A stretch of DNA of 64,000 nt from Perlucidibaca wandonensis (GTDB taxonomy: Bacteria; Pseudomonadota; Gammaproteobacteria; Pseudomonadales; Moraxellaceae): assembly GCF_042677145.1 (NCBI RefSeq), contig NZ_JBHTIT010000001.1:2046001-2110000 (forward strand), written 5' to 3'. How positions within the stretch are numbered: position 1 is the first letter of the stretch; each line of letters starts with the position of its first letter. Both the position numbers and the translations under genes were made by a program. This document shows, one piece after another, positions 18,260-26,270 of this stretch. The notes beneath the pieces were generated by a model. It saw nothing but the letters and a program-made list of their open reading frames with translations, searched no databases and was not told where the DNA came from.

Positions 18260-18292
18260 TGGTACTATAGTACCAATTAATCTGATGGTCAA
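18260..18292 (-). promoter_or_regulatory. Promoter of the cytochrome operon with palindromic operator candidate
   Basis: On the minus strand TTGACC (18287-18292) and TATAGT (18264-18269) are separated by exactly 17 bp, a strong sigma-70 arrangement pointing at the 817-residue cytochrome gene 59 bp downstream. The -10 box lies wholly inside the perfect 16-bp palindrome TGGTACTATAGTACCA (18260-18275). A dimeric regulator bound there would block RNA polymerase. The palindrome was not found elsewhere in the window, and no regulator gene lies in the operon. Confidence 0.7.
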
Positions 18293-18315
18293 TTATTGTT
18301 CTATTTTGTTTTAAC

Positions 18316-19695
18316 TTACTTACCTATGCAGAATGACGAGAATATACGCCCTAACAAGTCATCTGCCGTAAAACTGCCCGTAATTTCAGACAAACTGTTC
18401 TGTGCTAACCGTAAATCTTCTGCGGCTAACTCTCCAGCTCTATGACTCAACAATACATTTTTTGCTTGCTGACAATGATCTTTAGCTCTTACCAAAGCAT
18501 CTACATGCCGTTGTCGTGCTGAAAAATGACCAGAACCTAGCGGCTGGTAACCCATCAGAGATTTCAAATGCTCTCTTAATGGCTCTAGGCCATTATGATT
18601 AGCTGCCGATAATGCGATGGTTTTAAGTTGTTGGTTAGCGCAGCTAAGCTCGCCAAGGCCTAATGCTTTCTTAGATAAATCGCATTTGTTGAGCACAATA
18701 AACAGCTGCTTCGGGCATTGTGCAAATTGCTGAAAGATTGCCTTTTCAATTTCTGCACTTGGGTATTGGCTATCCCAAACCCACATCACTGCATCTGCTG
18801 CATCCACTTCACGCTTAGCGCGGCGGATGCCTTCTTGCTCGATCGCATCAGAGCTGTCGCGTAGGCCTGCGGTATCAATTATGTGTAATGGCATGCCATC
18901 GATTTGAATTTGTTCGCGCAAGACATCTCGGGTTGTACCTGCTACATCGGTAACAATAGCGGCGTCATGCCCTGCTAATGCGTTCAGCAGGCTGGATTTG
19001 CCGGCATTTGGCAATCCAGCAATAACAACTCGCATGCCATCGCTTTGAATAACGCCTTGTTTTGCTTGATATAAAACTTGATCTATTTGTGCAAGTACGG
19101 CTTCGAGTTTGGCTTCAAGTTGGCCATCAGCAAGAAAATCGATTTCCTCTTCAGGGAAATCAATTGCCGCTTCAATGAACAGGCGTAAGTAAATCAGTGA
19201 TTCTAAAAGTTCATCTACCTTCTGCGAAAATGCACCCTGAAGTGTATGAACGGCAGCGCGTGCAGCAGATTCAGAACCAGCTTCAATGAGATCAGCAATT
19301 GCTTCAGCTTGCGCTAAGTCTAATTTATCGTTGAGAAAAGCGCGCTCAGAAAACTCGCCTGGCCTTGCCATGCGAGCACCGCGACGTATCGCTTCTTGCA
19401 ATAACATGCCTAAAACAATGGGGCCACCATGGCCTTGAAGCTCAACGACATGCTCGCCGGTAAAGGAGTGCGGAGCTTGAAAATACAGCAGCAAGCCTTC
19501 GTCTAAAACCTGAGCTTGGCTGTCATAAAACGAAGTGAACAGAGCATGCCGTGGTGGTAAGGCTTTTGGCACTGCATGATTTGCGATTTCTCGACCTATG
19601 CGCTCGGCATTTGGCCCAGACAATCGAATAATGCCAACGCCACCGCGACCGGGTGGCGTGGCAATGGCGGCGATCGTGTCAGTGATCAGCGCCAT
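18316..19695 (-). CDS. mnmE: tRNA modification GTPase MnmE
   Basis: Partner of MnmG in cmnm5 modification of tRNA wobble uridine. It has 459 residues. An N-terminal tetrahydrofolate-binding domain begins DTIAAIATPPGRGGVGIIRLSGP. The inserted G domain has the P-loop GLPNAGKSSL, the DTAGLRD switch and NKCD. The protein ends in the conserved CIGK, which carries the catalytic cysteine. It follows yidC by 6 bp. Confidence 0.99.
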   Translation of the reverse strand: MALITDTIAAIATPPGRGGVGIIRLSGPNAERIGREIANHAVPKALPPRHALFTSFYDSQAQVLDEGLLLYFQAPHSFTGEHVVELQGHGGPIVLGMLLQEAIRRGARMARPGEFSERAFLNDKLDLAQAEAIADLIEAGSESAARAAVHTLQGAFSQKVDELLESLIYLRLFIEAAIDFPEEEIDFLADGQLEAKLEAVLAQIDQVLYQAKQGVIQSDGMRVVIAGLPNAGKSSLLNALAGHDAAIVTDVAGTTRDVLREQIQIDGMPLHIIDTAGLRDSSDAIEQEGIRRAKREVDAADAVMWVWDSQYPSAEIEKAIFQQFAQCPKQLFIVLNKCDLSKKALGLGELSCANQQLKTIALSAANHNGLEPLREHLKSLMGYQPLGSGHFSARQRHVDALVRAKDHCQQAKNVLLSHRAGELAAEDLRLAQNSLSEITGSFTADDLLGRIFSSFCIGK

Positions 19696-19701
19696 TGGAG
19701 C

Positions 19702-21420
19702 TTAGTGCCCGCTTTGTTGCGCAGCAGCTTTTTCGATATTACGCGTGATTACCCACTGCTGCGTAATCGACAGCAAGTTATTCATCAACCAATACAGCAC
19801 CAAACCAGCAGGGAACCATAGGAAGAATACGGTGAACACCACAGGCATTATCTTCATAACCTTAGCCTGCATAGGATCTTGCGGGGCTGGGTTGAGCTGT
19901 TGCTGGACGAACATCGAAACACCCATCAGCAATGGCAAGACGAAGTAGGGGTCCATTAAGGACAAATCTTGAATCCACAAGATCCAGCTAGCGTGACGTA
20001 GCTCAACCGATTCCATTAATGTCCAATACAGGGCAATGAACACGGGCATTTGCACCAATATTGGCAAACAACCGCCCAATGGATTGATCTTCTCTTTTTT
20101 GTACAGAGCCATCATGGCTTGCGACATTTTTTGGCGATCATCACCAAACTGTTCTTTCATGCGCTGCATTTCAGGCATGACACGACGCATATTGGCCATG
20201 GAACGATAGCTAGTTGCCGACAGCTTAAAGAACGCGGCTTTTACCAAAATCGTCAGGACGATAATTGACCAACCCCAGTTGCCTAAGAAACCATGAATTG
20301 ATTTCAACAGCCAAAACAAGAATTGCGCAATTGGCCACAACCAACCGTAATCCACTGTCAACTCAAGTCCAGGTGACAAAGTTTTCAATTTGTCTTGGAT
20401 TTTCGGACCAGCATAAAAATCTGCAGCAACACTACCCTGCCCACCAGGTGCAACTAGTAAAGGACTCGACGTGAAACCAATATAGTTATCTGCGCCGTTA
20501 TTGCCTTTACGCGTGCTGATTTGGTTGATTTGCTGAGCGGGTGGTATCCAAGCAGAGACAAAGTAATGTTGAACCATCGCCACCCAACCACCGGTGACTT
20601 GTTGGCTCATCACTTCTTTACCAAAATTATCGAGCGATTCTTTATTGTAGTTTTTATCAGCAGTCCACCAAGCGCCACCCAAAAAGGTAACCATGCCAAA
20701 TGAGTGATTGTCACTACTTGGATCTTTGCTGTTATCGCGCTTAATTTGGCCGAACATAACGCCCTGCCAAGGCTTATCGCTGGTGTTAGCAACGTGATAA
20801 TTAATGCCTATGCGATAGTCGCCACGAGTAAAGGTGAAAACCTTTTCAACTTTGACGCCAGCATCTGTTGTTGTCGATAACACAACTTTCAGAGCATCTT
20901 GGCCATCAGCCAATGTAAATTGGCTTTGCGCTACATCATAAAGTGGTCGGCCACTGGCTTGATCATCCAAACCTTGTAGGCCAGTGCCATTACCAACACC
21001 GACTAAGCCACTTTGCGCGATATACGTGAGATTGTTGGACTGATTCATCAGCACGAATGGTGTTTTGTCCGTCACAGTCTGTGTGTATTTAGGCAAAGAC
21101 ACGCGTGTTACATCACCACCCAGACGGTCAATATCTACATCTAAGACATCCGTTAGTACTCGCACATGCGGTGACGTCGTAGAGTCCGACACTAATACTG
21201 GCTTGCTAACATTCGCTGCTGTTGCAACCGCAACTGCAGGGATATCAGAATTTGCTGCGGGCGCTACCACTGCTGGCATTTCACCGGCTTCAACCGTAAC
21301 CGCTGTGCTAACCACTTCATCAGCTTTAGGTTTAGTGCCGTAGTCCTGCTGCCAAGATAGAAATAAGAAATACGTGACAGCAGCGAGTGCCACCATAATT
21401 AGTGTGCGACGGAATTCCAT
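19702..21420 (-). CDS. yidC: Membrane protein insertase YidC
   Basis: Inserts and folds inner-membrane proteins, including Fo subunits, alone or with Sec. It has 572 residues from the ATG at 21420 (MEFRRTLIMVALAAVTYFLFLSW). An AGGAA lies about ten bases upstream; the frame extends 8 codons further but overlaps the yidD end. A large periplasmic beta domain (about 60-330) is followed by five membrane helices with the hydrophilic-groove arginine region near FFKLSATSYRSMANMRRV. It lies between yidD and mnmE. Confidence 0.98.
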   Translation of the reverse strand: MEFRRTLIMVALAAVTYFLFLSWQQDYGTKPKADEVVSTAVTVEAGEMPAVVAPAANSDIPAVAVATAANVSKPVLVSDSTTSPHVRVLTDVLDVDIDRLGGDVTRVSLPKYTQTVTDKTPFVLMNQSNNLTYIAQSGLVGVGNGTGLQGLDDQASGRPLYDVAQSQFTLADGQDALKVVLSTTTDAGVKVEKVFTFTRGDYRIGINYHVANTSDKPWQGVMFGQIKRDNSKDPSSDNHSFGMVTFLGGAWWTADKNYNKESLDNFGKEVMSQQVTGGWVAMVQHYFVSAWIPPAQQINQISTRKGNNGADNYIGFTSSPLLVAPGGQGSVAADFYAGPKIQDKLKTLSPGLELTVDYGWLWPIAQFLFWLLKSIHGFLGNWGWSIIVLTILVKAAFFKLSATSYRSMANMRRVMPEMQRMKEQFGDDRQKMSQAMMALYKKEKINPLGGCLPILVQMPVFIALYWTLMESVELRHASWILWIQDLSLMDPYFVLPLLMGVSMFVQQQLNPAPQDPMQAKVMKIMPVVFTVFFLWFPAGLVLYWLMNNLLSITQQWVITRNIEKAAAQQSGH

Positions 21421-21422
21421 AC

Positions 21423-21668
21423 TCACGGTTCCTGTTGACGACAAGGAGGGGTGACTTTGCTCGGTACGGGATCATAGCCGTGTTTACCGAAGGGATGACA
21501 GCGAGATATTCGTTTTATCGCAAGCCAACCACCCTGTATTGCACCAAATTCACGAATTGCCTGTTCGGCATAGGCCGAGCAAGTAGGTTCGTAACGGCAA
21601 CGAGGAGGCAGCATGGGGCTGATTACATAGCGATAAAATCGGATAGGCAACAGCAGTAGCCATTTCAT
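21423..21668 (-). CDS. yidD: Membrane protein insertion efficiency factor YidD
   Basis: Small protein of 81 residues with the family signature PLLPPRCRYEPTCSAYAEQAI-type core (here PMLPPRCRYEPTCSAYAEQA) and RISRCHPFGKHGYDPVP. It supports YidC-dependent insertion. It overlaps the rnpA stop by 4 bp and lies just before yidC, the invariant position of this gene. Confidence 0.97.
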   Translation of the reverse strand: MKWLLLLPIRFYRYVISPMLPPRCRYEPTCSAYAEQAIREFGAIQGGWLAIKRISRCHPFGKHGYDPVPSKVTPPCRQQEP

Positions 21669-22042
21669 AATGAACTGGCTAACTGTTTTGATATTTTGTT
21701 ATGCAGCTGCTGAAGGCTTTTCGCAAAATCACTGTGTAGCGTTTCATTTGGAATGTCAGCTAAGGCGTTTTTGGCAAGAAAAACTATATCGAGCGCATAA
21801 CTTGCTGGCAATTGCAGACGAAACGTATTGCGAACACATCGCTTTATACGGTTTCGACTAACAGCAAGTTTGACTTTTTTCTTCGCGATGATGAAGCCAA
21901 TGCGATCAGTTGTATGCGCTGATGCTTTTGCTAACAACATATAGTGCGAATGATGTGCTTTGAACTCAGCGCCATCCATGACGTACTTGAAGTCTGCTGG
22001 TGTCAGTAGACGTCGGTCTCTGGTAAAGCGCTGAGTGCTCAC
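21665..22042 (-). CDS. rnpA: Ribonuclease P protein component
   Basis: Protein subunit of RNase P, which trims the 5' leader of pre-tRNAs. It has 125 residues. The RNR motif is in KLAVSRNRIKRCVRNTFRLQ, and GFIIAKKKVKLAV is the preceding strand. It starts with GTG, 5 bp after the rpmH stop, the usual rpmH-rnpA operon. Confidence 0.97.
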   Translation of the reverse strand: MSTQRFTRDRRLLTPADFKYVMDGAEFKAHHSHYMLLAKASAHTTDRIGFIIAKKKVKLAVSRNRIKRCVRNTFRLQLPASYALDIVFLAKNALADIPNETLHSDFAKSLQQLHNKISKQLASSL

Positions 22043-22047
22043 ATTTC

Positions 22048-22182
22048 TCAGACAGTTAGGCGCTTACGACCTTTTGCACGGCGACGAGCTAGAACGGCGC
22101 GACCGTTTTTAGTAGCCATACGTGCACGAAAGCCGTGAGTACGTTTTTGCTTGATGGTGCTGGGTTGGAAAGTACGTTTCAT
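22048..22182 (-). CDS. rpmH: 50S ribosomal protein L34
   Basis: Encodes 44 residues starting MKRTFQPSTIKQKRTHGFRA and ending RAKGRKRLTV, an unmistakable L34. It is the smallest gene of the window and heads the rpmH-rnpA-yidD-yidC-mnmE series on the minus strand, facing away from oriC. Confidence 0.99.
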   Translation of the reverse strand: MKRTFQPSTIKQKRTHGFRARMATKNGRAVLARRRAKGRKRLTV

Positions 22183-22229
22183 GATTGCGTTCCGCTAACA
22201 ACTCGCCCAGTTGGGCTCAAGGGAGCGGA

Positions 22230-22258
22230 ATCTTAGGTAAGTGCCGTGCTTTTGTCAA
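22230..22258 (-). promoter_or_regulatory. Sigma-70 promoter of rpmH
   Basis: Minus-strand TTGACA (22253-22258, a perfect -35) and TAAGAT (22230-22235) are 17 bp apart. The -10 lies 48 bp before the rpmH ATG. It marks the left border of the origin region. Confidence 0.75.
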
Positions 22259-22355
22259 CGGCTTTGCTTATCAATCTTAAAGATCGTGATTTTAAAGTTG
22301 TGCACAGTTCCTTATTGTTAACCATTAAATAAATACTCTTTTAGATTTTAAGAGC

Positions 22356-22375
22356 TTTAGTGGTTTTTTTAGTGG
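22356..22375 (+). repeat. TTTAGTGG direct repeat in oriC
   Basis: Two identical 8-mers TTTAGTGG start 12 bp apart at 22356 and 22368, in the AT-rich part of oriC. A 7-base match TTTAGTG recurs at 22459-22465 next to the DnaA boxes. Confidence 0.7.
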
Positions 22376-22407
22376 TCCTGATATTTTGTTGATAAGCCAT
22401 TTTTTTT

Positions 22408-22433
22408 GTTAGATAACAATAGGTTAGATTACA
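22408..22433 (+). repeat. GTTAGATnACA direct repeat in oriC
   Basis: GTTAGATAACA (22408-22418) and GTTAGATTACA (22423-22433) match at 10 of 11 bases with a 15-bp period. A weaker copy, GTTGATAAG, lies at 22388. They sit between the T-rich tract and the DnaA-box cluster. Confidence 0.7.
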
Positions 22434-22593
22434 TCAATAGTTGTTTATGAGCCCGTTCTTTAGTGATCTTAAAAGCTGTGGATGATTGTGGATAACTTTG
22501 AGTCCTGGTATTCGTCACAGCTAATCCTCTGAGTGCTACCGTAGTTATACGCTAACTTATCTACATGCTCTCAAATCTTGTGGATAAAAGCTT

Positions 22594-22621
22594 TTGCATT
22601 GCCTGCTAAGCCCGTTAGAAT
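22594..22621 (+). promoter_or_regulatory. Candidate dnaA promoter
   Basis: TTGCAT (22594-22599) and TAGAAT (22616-22621) are 16 bp apart on the plus strand, just upstream of dnaA. A perfect DnaA box lies immediately before the -35 (22579-22587), which would suit autoregulation by DnaA. The hexamers are only moderate matches. Confidence 0.45.
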
Positions 22622-22647
22622 CTCGTTTTGCTATGTGGACAGATGGT

Positions 22648-24024
22648 ATGGCTGATTCTGTGTGGGAAGGTGCGCTGCAGCGCTTACAAGAAGAGTACCC
22701 ACCTAATCTTTTTCAGATGTGGATACGGCCCTTACAGGTTGAAGAGTCAGCGACGACTTTGCTGTTATTGGCGCCTAACACTTTTTTTGTCACTCATATT
22801 GGTGACAAATTTATGGCGCGGATACGTGAAATCGTTACCAATATGTCTGACGGACGTATCACTCAAGTTAGTATTCGTGTTGGTTCGCGCGGCGATGCAG
22901 AGCCTAAGCAGTCGCAATCGTTACGAAACACGACGCCTGCAACCTCCCCGTCTGCGCTAGCGAAACCGTTGATGCCGGTCATTGAGCCAATTGCGCGCCC
23001 AGCAAGCAGCCTGAACTCTCTTTTCACCTTTGATAACTTTGTCTCTGGTAAAGGTGCTCAGCTAGCGCATGCAGGCTGTCTGCAAGCGGCTGATAACCCT
23101 GGCGCATCGCATTCCAATCCGCTGTTTATTTATGGCCCTACCGGCTTAGGTAAAACTCACTTAATGCATGCTGTGGGCAATGAAATGTTGCGCAGAAACC
23201 CCAATGCTCGAGTTATGTACATTACTTCTGAGCGCTTCGTGGGCGACTTCATCAATGCCCTTCAGCGATCAATGATGAATGATTTCAAGCGCTTATATCG
23301 TTCGCTAGATGCCTTGTTAATTGATGACATCCAGTTTTTTGCCAAAAAAGAGAGCACGCAAGATGAGTTTTTTCACACTTTTAACTCTTTGCTAGAAGGC
23401 TCGCGCCAAATCATCATGACTTCAGATCGTGTTCCGCGTGATATTTCGGGCATGGATGATCGTTTGAAGTCGCGCTTTTCCTGGGGCTTGTCGATTCAAG
23501 TTGATCCGCCAGATAAAGAAACGCGCGTTGCCATCTTGCTGAAAAAGGCGCATTCAGCGGGTTTTGATGTGCCTTTAGAGTCTGCCCACTTTATTGCAGA
23601 GCACGTTCAGGGTAACGTGCGTGAGCTTGAGGGTGCGCTAAATAAGGTCATTGCCAATGCTCGTTTTCGAGGCGCACCGGTGACTTTGGAATTAGTTAAA
23701 GAAGCATTGCGAGATCTGCTGCTTCTGCGCGTGAAGCAGTTTACTATCGAGAACATTCAGCGCGTTGTAACGGAATATTTTTCGATTTCACTGCGCGATC
23801 TAAAAGGAAAAAAACGTAACCGTTCGTTTGCTAGGCCTCGCCAGATGGCGATGGCGCTATCGCGTGAGCTTACCGGCAATAGTTACCCTGAAATCGGCCT
23901 AGCGTTCGATGGCAGGGATCACAGCACCGTTATTCACGCCTGCGATCGGATTGCTCAGCTTCGGCAGTCAGATGCTCAGTTGAATGAAGATTACTCTACT
24001 TTGTTGCGCCAGCTTCAGGCGTAA
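22648..24024 (+). CDS. dnaA: Chromosomal replication initiator DnaA
   Basis: AAA+ initiator that binds DnaA boxes and opens oriC. It has 458 residues from the chosen ATG: MADSVWEGALQRLQEEYPPN aligns with the usual N-terminus. The frame also opens at ATG 22633 and TTG 22594. Domain I is about 1-85, followed by a Ser/Pro-rich linker. Walker A GPTGLGKT is at 163-170, then DDIQFFAKKE (Walker B) and a C-terminal DNA-binding helix-turn-helix ending with DGRDHSTVIHACDRI, where the first G of the usual GGRDH is Asp. Confidence 0.98.
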   Translation: MADSVWEGALQRLQEEYPPNLFQMWIRPLQVEESATTLLLLAPNTFFVTHIGDKFMARIREIVTNMSDGRITQVSIRVGSRGDAEPKQSQSLRNTTPATSPSALAKPLMPVIEPIARPASSLNSLFTFDNFVSGKGAQLAHAGCLQAADNPGASHSNPLFIYGPTGLGKTHLMHAVGNEMLRRNPNARVMYITSERFVGDFINALQRSMMNDFKRLYRSLDALLIDDIQFFAKKESTQDEFFHTFNSLLEGSRQIIMTSDRVPRDISGMDDRLKSRFSWGLSIQVDPPDKETRVAILLKKAHSAGFDVPLESAHFIAEHVQGNVRELEGALNKVIANARFRGAPVTLELVKEALRDLLLLRVKQFTIENIQRVVTEYFSISLRDLKGKKRNRSFARPRQMAMALSRELTGNSYPEIGLAFDGRDHSTVIHACDRIAQLRQSDAQLNEDYSTLLRQLQA

Positions 24025-24041
24025 GTTTTGGGAAGATAACC

Positions 24042-25154
24042 ATGAAAGTCTCAATGTCTCGCGATCAGTTATTAAAGCCCTTGCAGCAAGTTTCTGGCGT
24101 TGTTGAAAAACGTCAAACCTTGCAGGTGCTATCGAATGTTTTAATTGTGGTAGCTGATGGCGAAATTGCCATGACTGGCACCGATCTTGAGGTTGAGCTG
24201 CTCTCGCGCCAAGATTTAGAGAATGAGTCGCGTGATGGGAAGATTACGGTTCCATGCCGTAAATTGCTGGATATTTGCCGCGCCCTGCCTGCAACGGCGC
24301 AAGTTGATTTATCCGTTGATGGCAATCGCTTACTGCTTAAGTCCGGCAAGAGCCGATTTACGTTGACGACATTGCCGGCGAATGATTTTCCGAACTTAGA
24401 AGAAAGCCTCAACGCGGCATATACCGTGACGTTAACTCAGCGTGTTTTGAAGCAGATGATTGATAAAACTTCGTTTGCGATGGCTCAGCAAGATGTTCGC
24501 TACTACCTCAATGGCATGTTGTTTGAGGTCACCGCAGATCGTCTACGTGTAGTCGCTACAGATGGCCATCGTCTCGCCATGTGCGATGCTGAGATATCAT
24601 CTCAAGTTACTGAAAAGGCTCAGGTTATTGTCCCGCGCAAGGGTGTGCAAGAGCTATCTCGTTTGCTTGCTGATGAAGATACAGAGGTCACATTAACGCT
24701 TGGTTCAAATCATCTGCGCGTTACTGTCGGCAATGTAACTTTCACATCTAAACTAATTGATGGCCGTTTTCCTGACTACGAACGTGTGTTGCCTAAAAAT
24801 GGTGACCGTACTTTGATCGCCGGTCGCGAAGAGCTGAAGTCTGCGTTACAGCGCGCTGCAATTTTGTGCAATGAAAAATTCCGTGGTGTGCGCTTACAAA
24901 TTAATGATCAGCAACTGAAAATTTTAGCTACCAACCCTGATCAAGAGGAGGCTGAAGAAGAGCTGCAAGTTGAATTCAGTGGCAACTCTTTAGAGATTGG
25001 TTTCAATGTTGGTTATATGCTTGATGTCCTGAACGCACTTAATGGTGCTTATACCCAAGCCATTTTAGGCGACACCAACAGTTCTGCATTAATCCGCGAC
25101 AATGATCCTGAGCAGGCCAACGCCGTTTATGTCGTTATGCCTATGCGTCTGTAA
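24042..25154 (+). CDS. dnaN: DNA polymerase III beta sliding clamp
   Basis: Ring-shaped processivity clamp, 370 residues, typical. It begins MKVSMSRDQLLKPLQQVSGVVEKRQTLQVL and ends with the conserved VYVVMPMRL. Three repeated clamp folds are implied by length. It lies 17 bp after dnaA and 15 bp before recF. Confidence 0.99.
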   Translation: MKVSMSRDQLLKPLQQVSGVVEKRQTLQVLSNVLIVVADGEIAMTGTDLEVELLSRQDLENESRDGKITVPCRKLLDICRALPATAQVDLSVDGNRLLLKSGKSRFTLTTLPANDFPNLEESLNAAYTVTLTQRVLKQMIDKTSFAMAQQDVRYYLNGMLFEVTADRLRVVATDGHRLAMCDAEISSQVTEKAQVIVPRKGVQELSRLLADEDTEVTLTLGSNHLRVTVGNVTFTSKLIDGRFPDYERVLPKNGDRTLIAGREELKSALQRAAILCNEKFRGVRLQINDQQLKILATNPDQEEAEEELQVEFSGNSLEIGFNVGYMLDVLNALNGAYTQAILGDTNSSALIRDNDPEQANAVYVVMPMRL

Positions 25155-25169
25155 GGTCTCTCTCTTAGC

Positions 25170-26270
25170 GTGACTGTCTCTAGGCTGCAAGTTCACCATT
25201 GGCGCAACTTGCAGCCGCTTTCTCTTGAGCCATCTCCTGGCTTGAACATTTTAGTTGGCGATAACGGCAGCGGTAAAACGTCTCTCTTGGAGGCGATTTA
25301 TTTGCTCGGTGTTGGCCGCTCTTTTCGAACACTAAAAGCTAAGCGTCTTATTCAAGATGGTCAGCAATCAACAACTATTTTTGCTGCTACTGGTTCTGGC
25401 CATGCCCTGGGCATTCAAAAAAATAGTGATGGCACTACATCTGCTCGTTTAAATGGTAGTAGCGCCTCTCGCCTCTCTGCGCTCGCCCATCTTTTGCCAG
25501 TGCAATTGTTTGACCCACGGTCGCTTGATGTTTTGTCTGGGCCTAGTCTTCCTCGCCGCCAATTATTAGATTGGGGTGTGTTTCACGTGGAACACTCATT
25601 GGTTGATCAATGGGCGCGAGCAAGTCGCGCGCTTCAACAAAGGAACTCTTTGCTGAAAAGTGCTAAAATACCCGATGATTTATTGCTCGCATGGGAACTT
25701 GAGCTTGCGGATGCTAGTGAGCAAATCCATGCGGCGAGAAAACGCTTTATGGACTCATGGCAGCCATTTTTAGTGGCTGCCATGTCGCGTCTACTGGAAG
25801 GATTTAATATTCAGGTCGGCTATCAGCCTGGCTGGGATGCCGATGTTCCTCTTTTGGAATTGCTGAAAGAGGCGCGTGTAAAAGACGCTGAGAGGGGCTT
25901 TACACAGTTAGGTTACCATCGTGCTGATATTCGAATTCGCGCAGATGGTGTTTTGGCTGAGGAGCGATTGTCTCGTGGCCAATTAAAGCTTTGCGTATGC
26001 GCGATTAAGTTGTCTTTAGTTGAGCGTTTACGTCTTGCTGGCGCCCGACCTGTTTTGCTTTTTGATGATCTTGCTTCAGAGCTGGATCAGACATCGCGCA
26101 GACTAATGATGCAGTGGATAGAAGAAATGAATCTGCAAACTTGGTTAACGACCATTGAGCTTGATCAGTTGGATGATTTTTGTGGGCAAATGCCACGGCA
26201 AGTGTTTCACGTGAAGCAGGGCAATATTACGCCAGTCTCAACGCAGGCTCGCACCGGAGAAGAAGAATGA
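25170..26270 (+). CDS. recF: Recombination protein RecF
   Basis: SMC-like ATPase that loads RecA at single-strand gaps with RecO and RecR. It has 366 residues and a GTG start. The P-loop is GDNGSGKTSLLEAIYLL, the ABC signature region LSRGQLKLCVCAIKL, and Walker B LLFDDLASELD. Its last bases overlap the gyrB start as ATGA. Two parS-like sites are embedded in the gene, one inside the conserved DWGVFHVE motif. Confidence 0.98.
   Translation: MTVSRLQVHHWRNLQPLSLEPSPGLNILVGDNGSGKTSLLEAIYLLGVGRSFRTLKAKRLIQDGQQSTTIFAATGSGHALGIQKNSDGTTSARLNGSSASRLSALAHLLPVQLFDPRSLDVLSGPSLPRRQLLDWGVFHVEHSLVDQWARASRALQQRNSLLKSAKIPDDLLLAWELELADASEQIHAARKRFMDSWQPFLVAAMSRLLEGFNIQVGYQPGWDADVPLLELLKEARVKDAERGFTQLGYHRADIRIRADGVLAEERLSRGQLKLCVCAIKLSLVERLRLAGARPVLLFDDLASELDQTSRRLMMQWIEEMNLQTWLTTIELDQLDDFCGQMPRQVFHVKQGNITPVSTQARTGEEE
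25579..25594. promoter_or_regulatory. parS: parS site 1 (ParB-binding), inside recF
   Basis: TGTTTCACGTGGAACA differs from the fully symmetric parS consensus TGTTCCACGTGGAACA at one base and contains the invariant CACGTG core. It lies about 3 kb from oriC and encodes VFHVEH in RecF. parA and parB are in the same window. Confidence 0.88.
26203..26218. promoter_or_regulatory. parS: parS site 2 (ParB-binding), 3' end of recF
   Basis: TGTTTCACGTGAAGCA matches the TGTTTCACGTGAAACA form of parS except for one base near the right edge. It lies about 50 bp before the gyrB start and encodes VFHVKQ in RecF. Confidence 0.8.

Larger units (their letters stand above)
22259..22632. other. oriC: Chromosomal replication origin oriC
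   Basis: The only gap over 300 bases in the window, between rpmH and dnaA. Two perfect DnaA boxes (TTATCCACA read on minus) are at 22487-22495 and 22579-22587. One-mismatch boxes are at 22477-22485 (exactly one helical turn from its neighbour), 22557-22565 and 22298-22306. The stretch 22310-22450 is very AT-rich and holds direct repeats: TTTAGTGG at 22356 and 22368, and GTTAGATnACA at 22408 and 22423, a likely unwinding element. GATC occurs at 22282 and 22465. The rpmH-dnaA position is that of oriC in Pseudomonas. Confidence 0.88.

Noticed and set aside
22183..22647. A small gene or RNA gene in the oriC gap
   Set aside because: No convincing reading frame with a ribosome site and no tRNA-like fold seen; the stretch is explained by oriC and two promoters.
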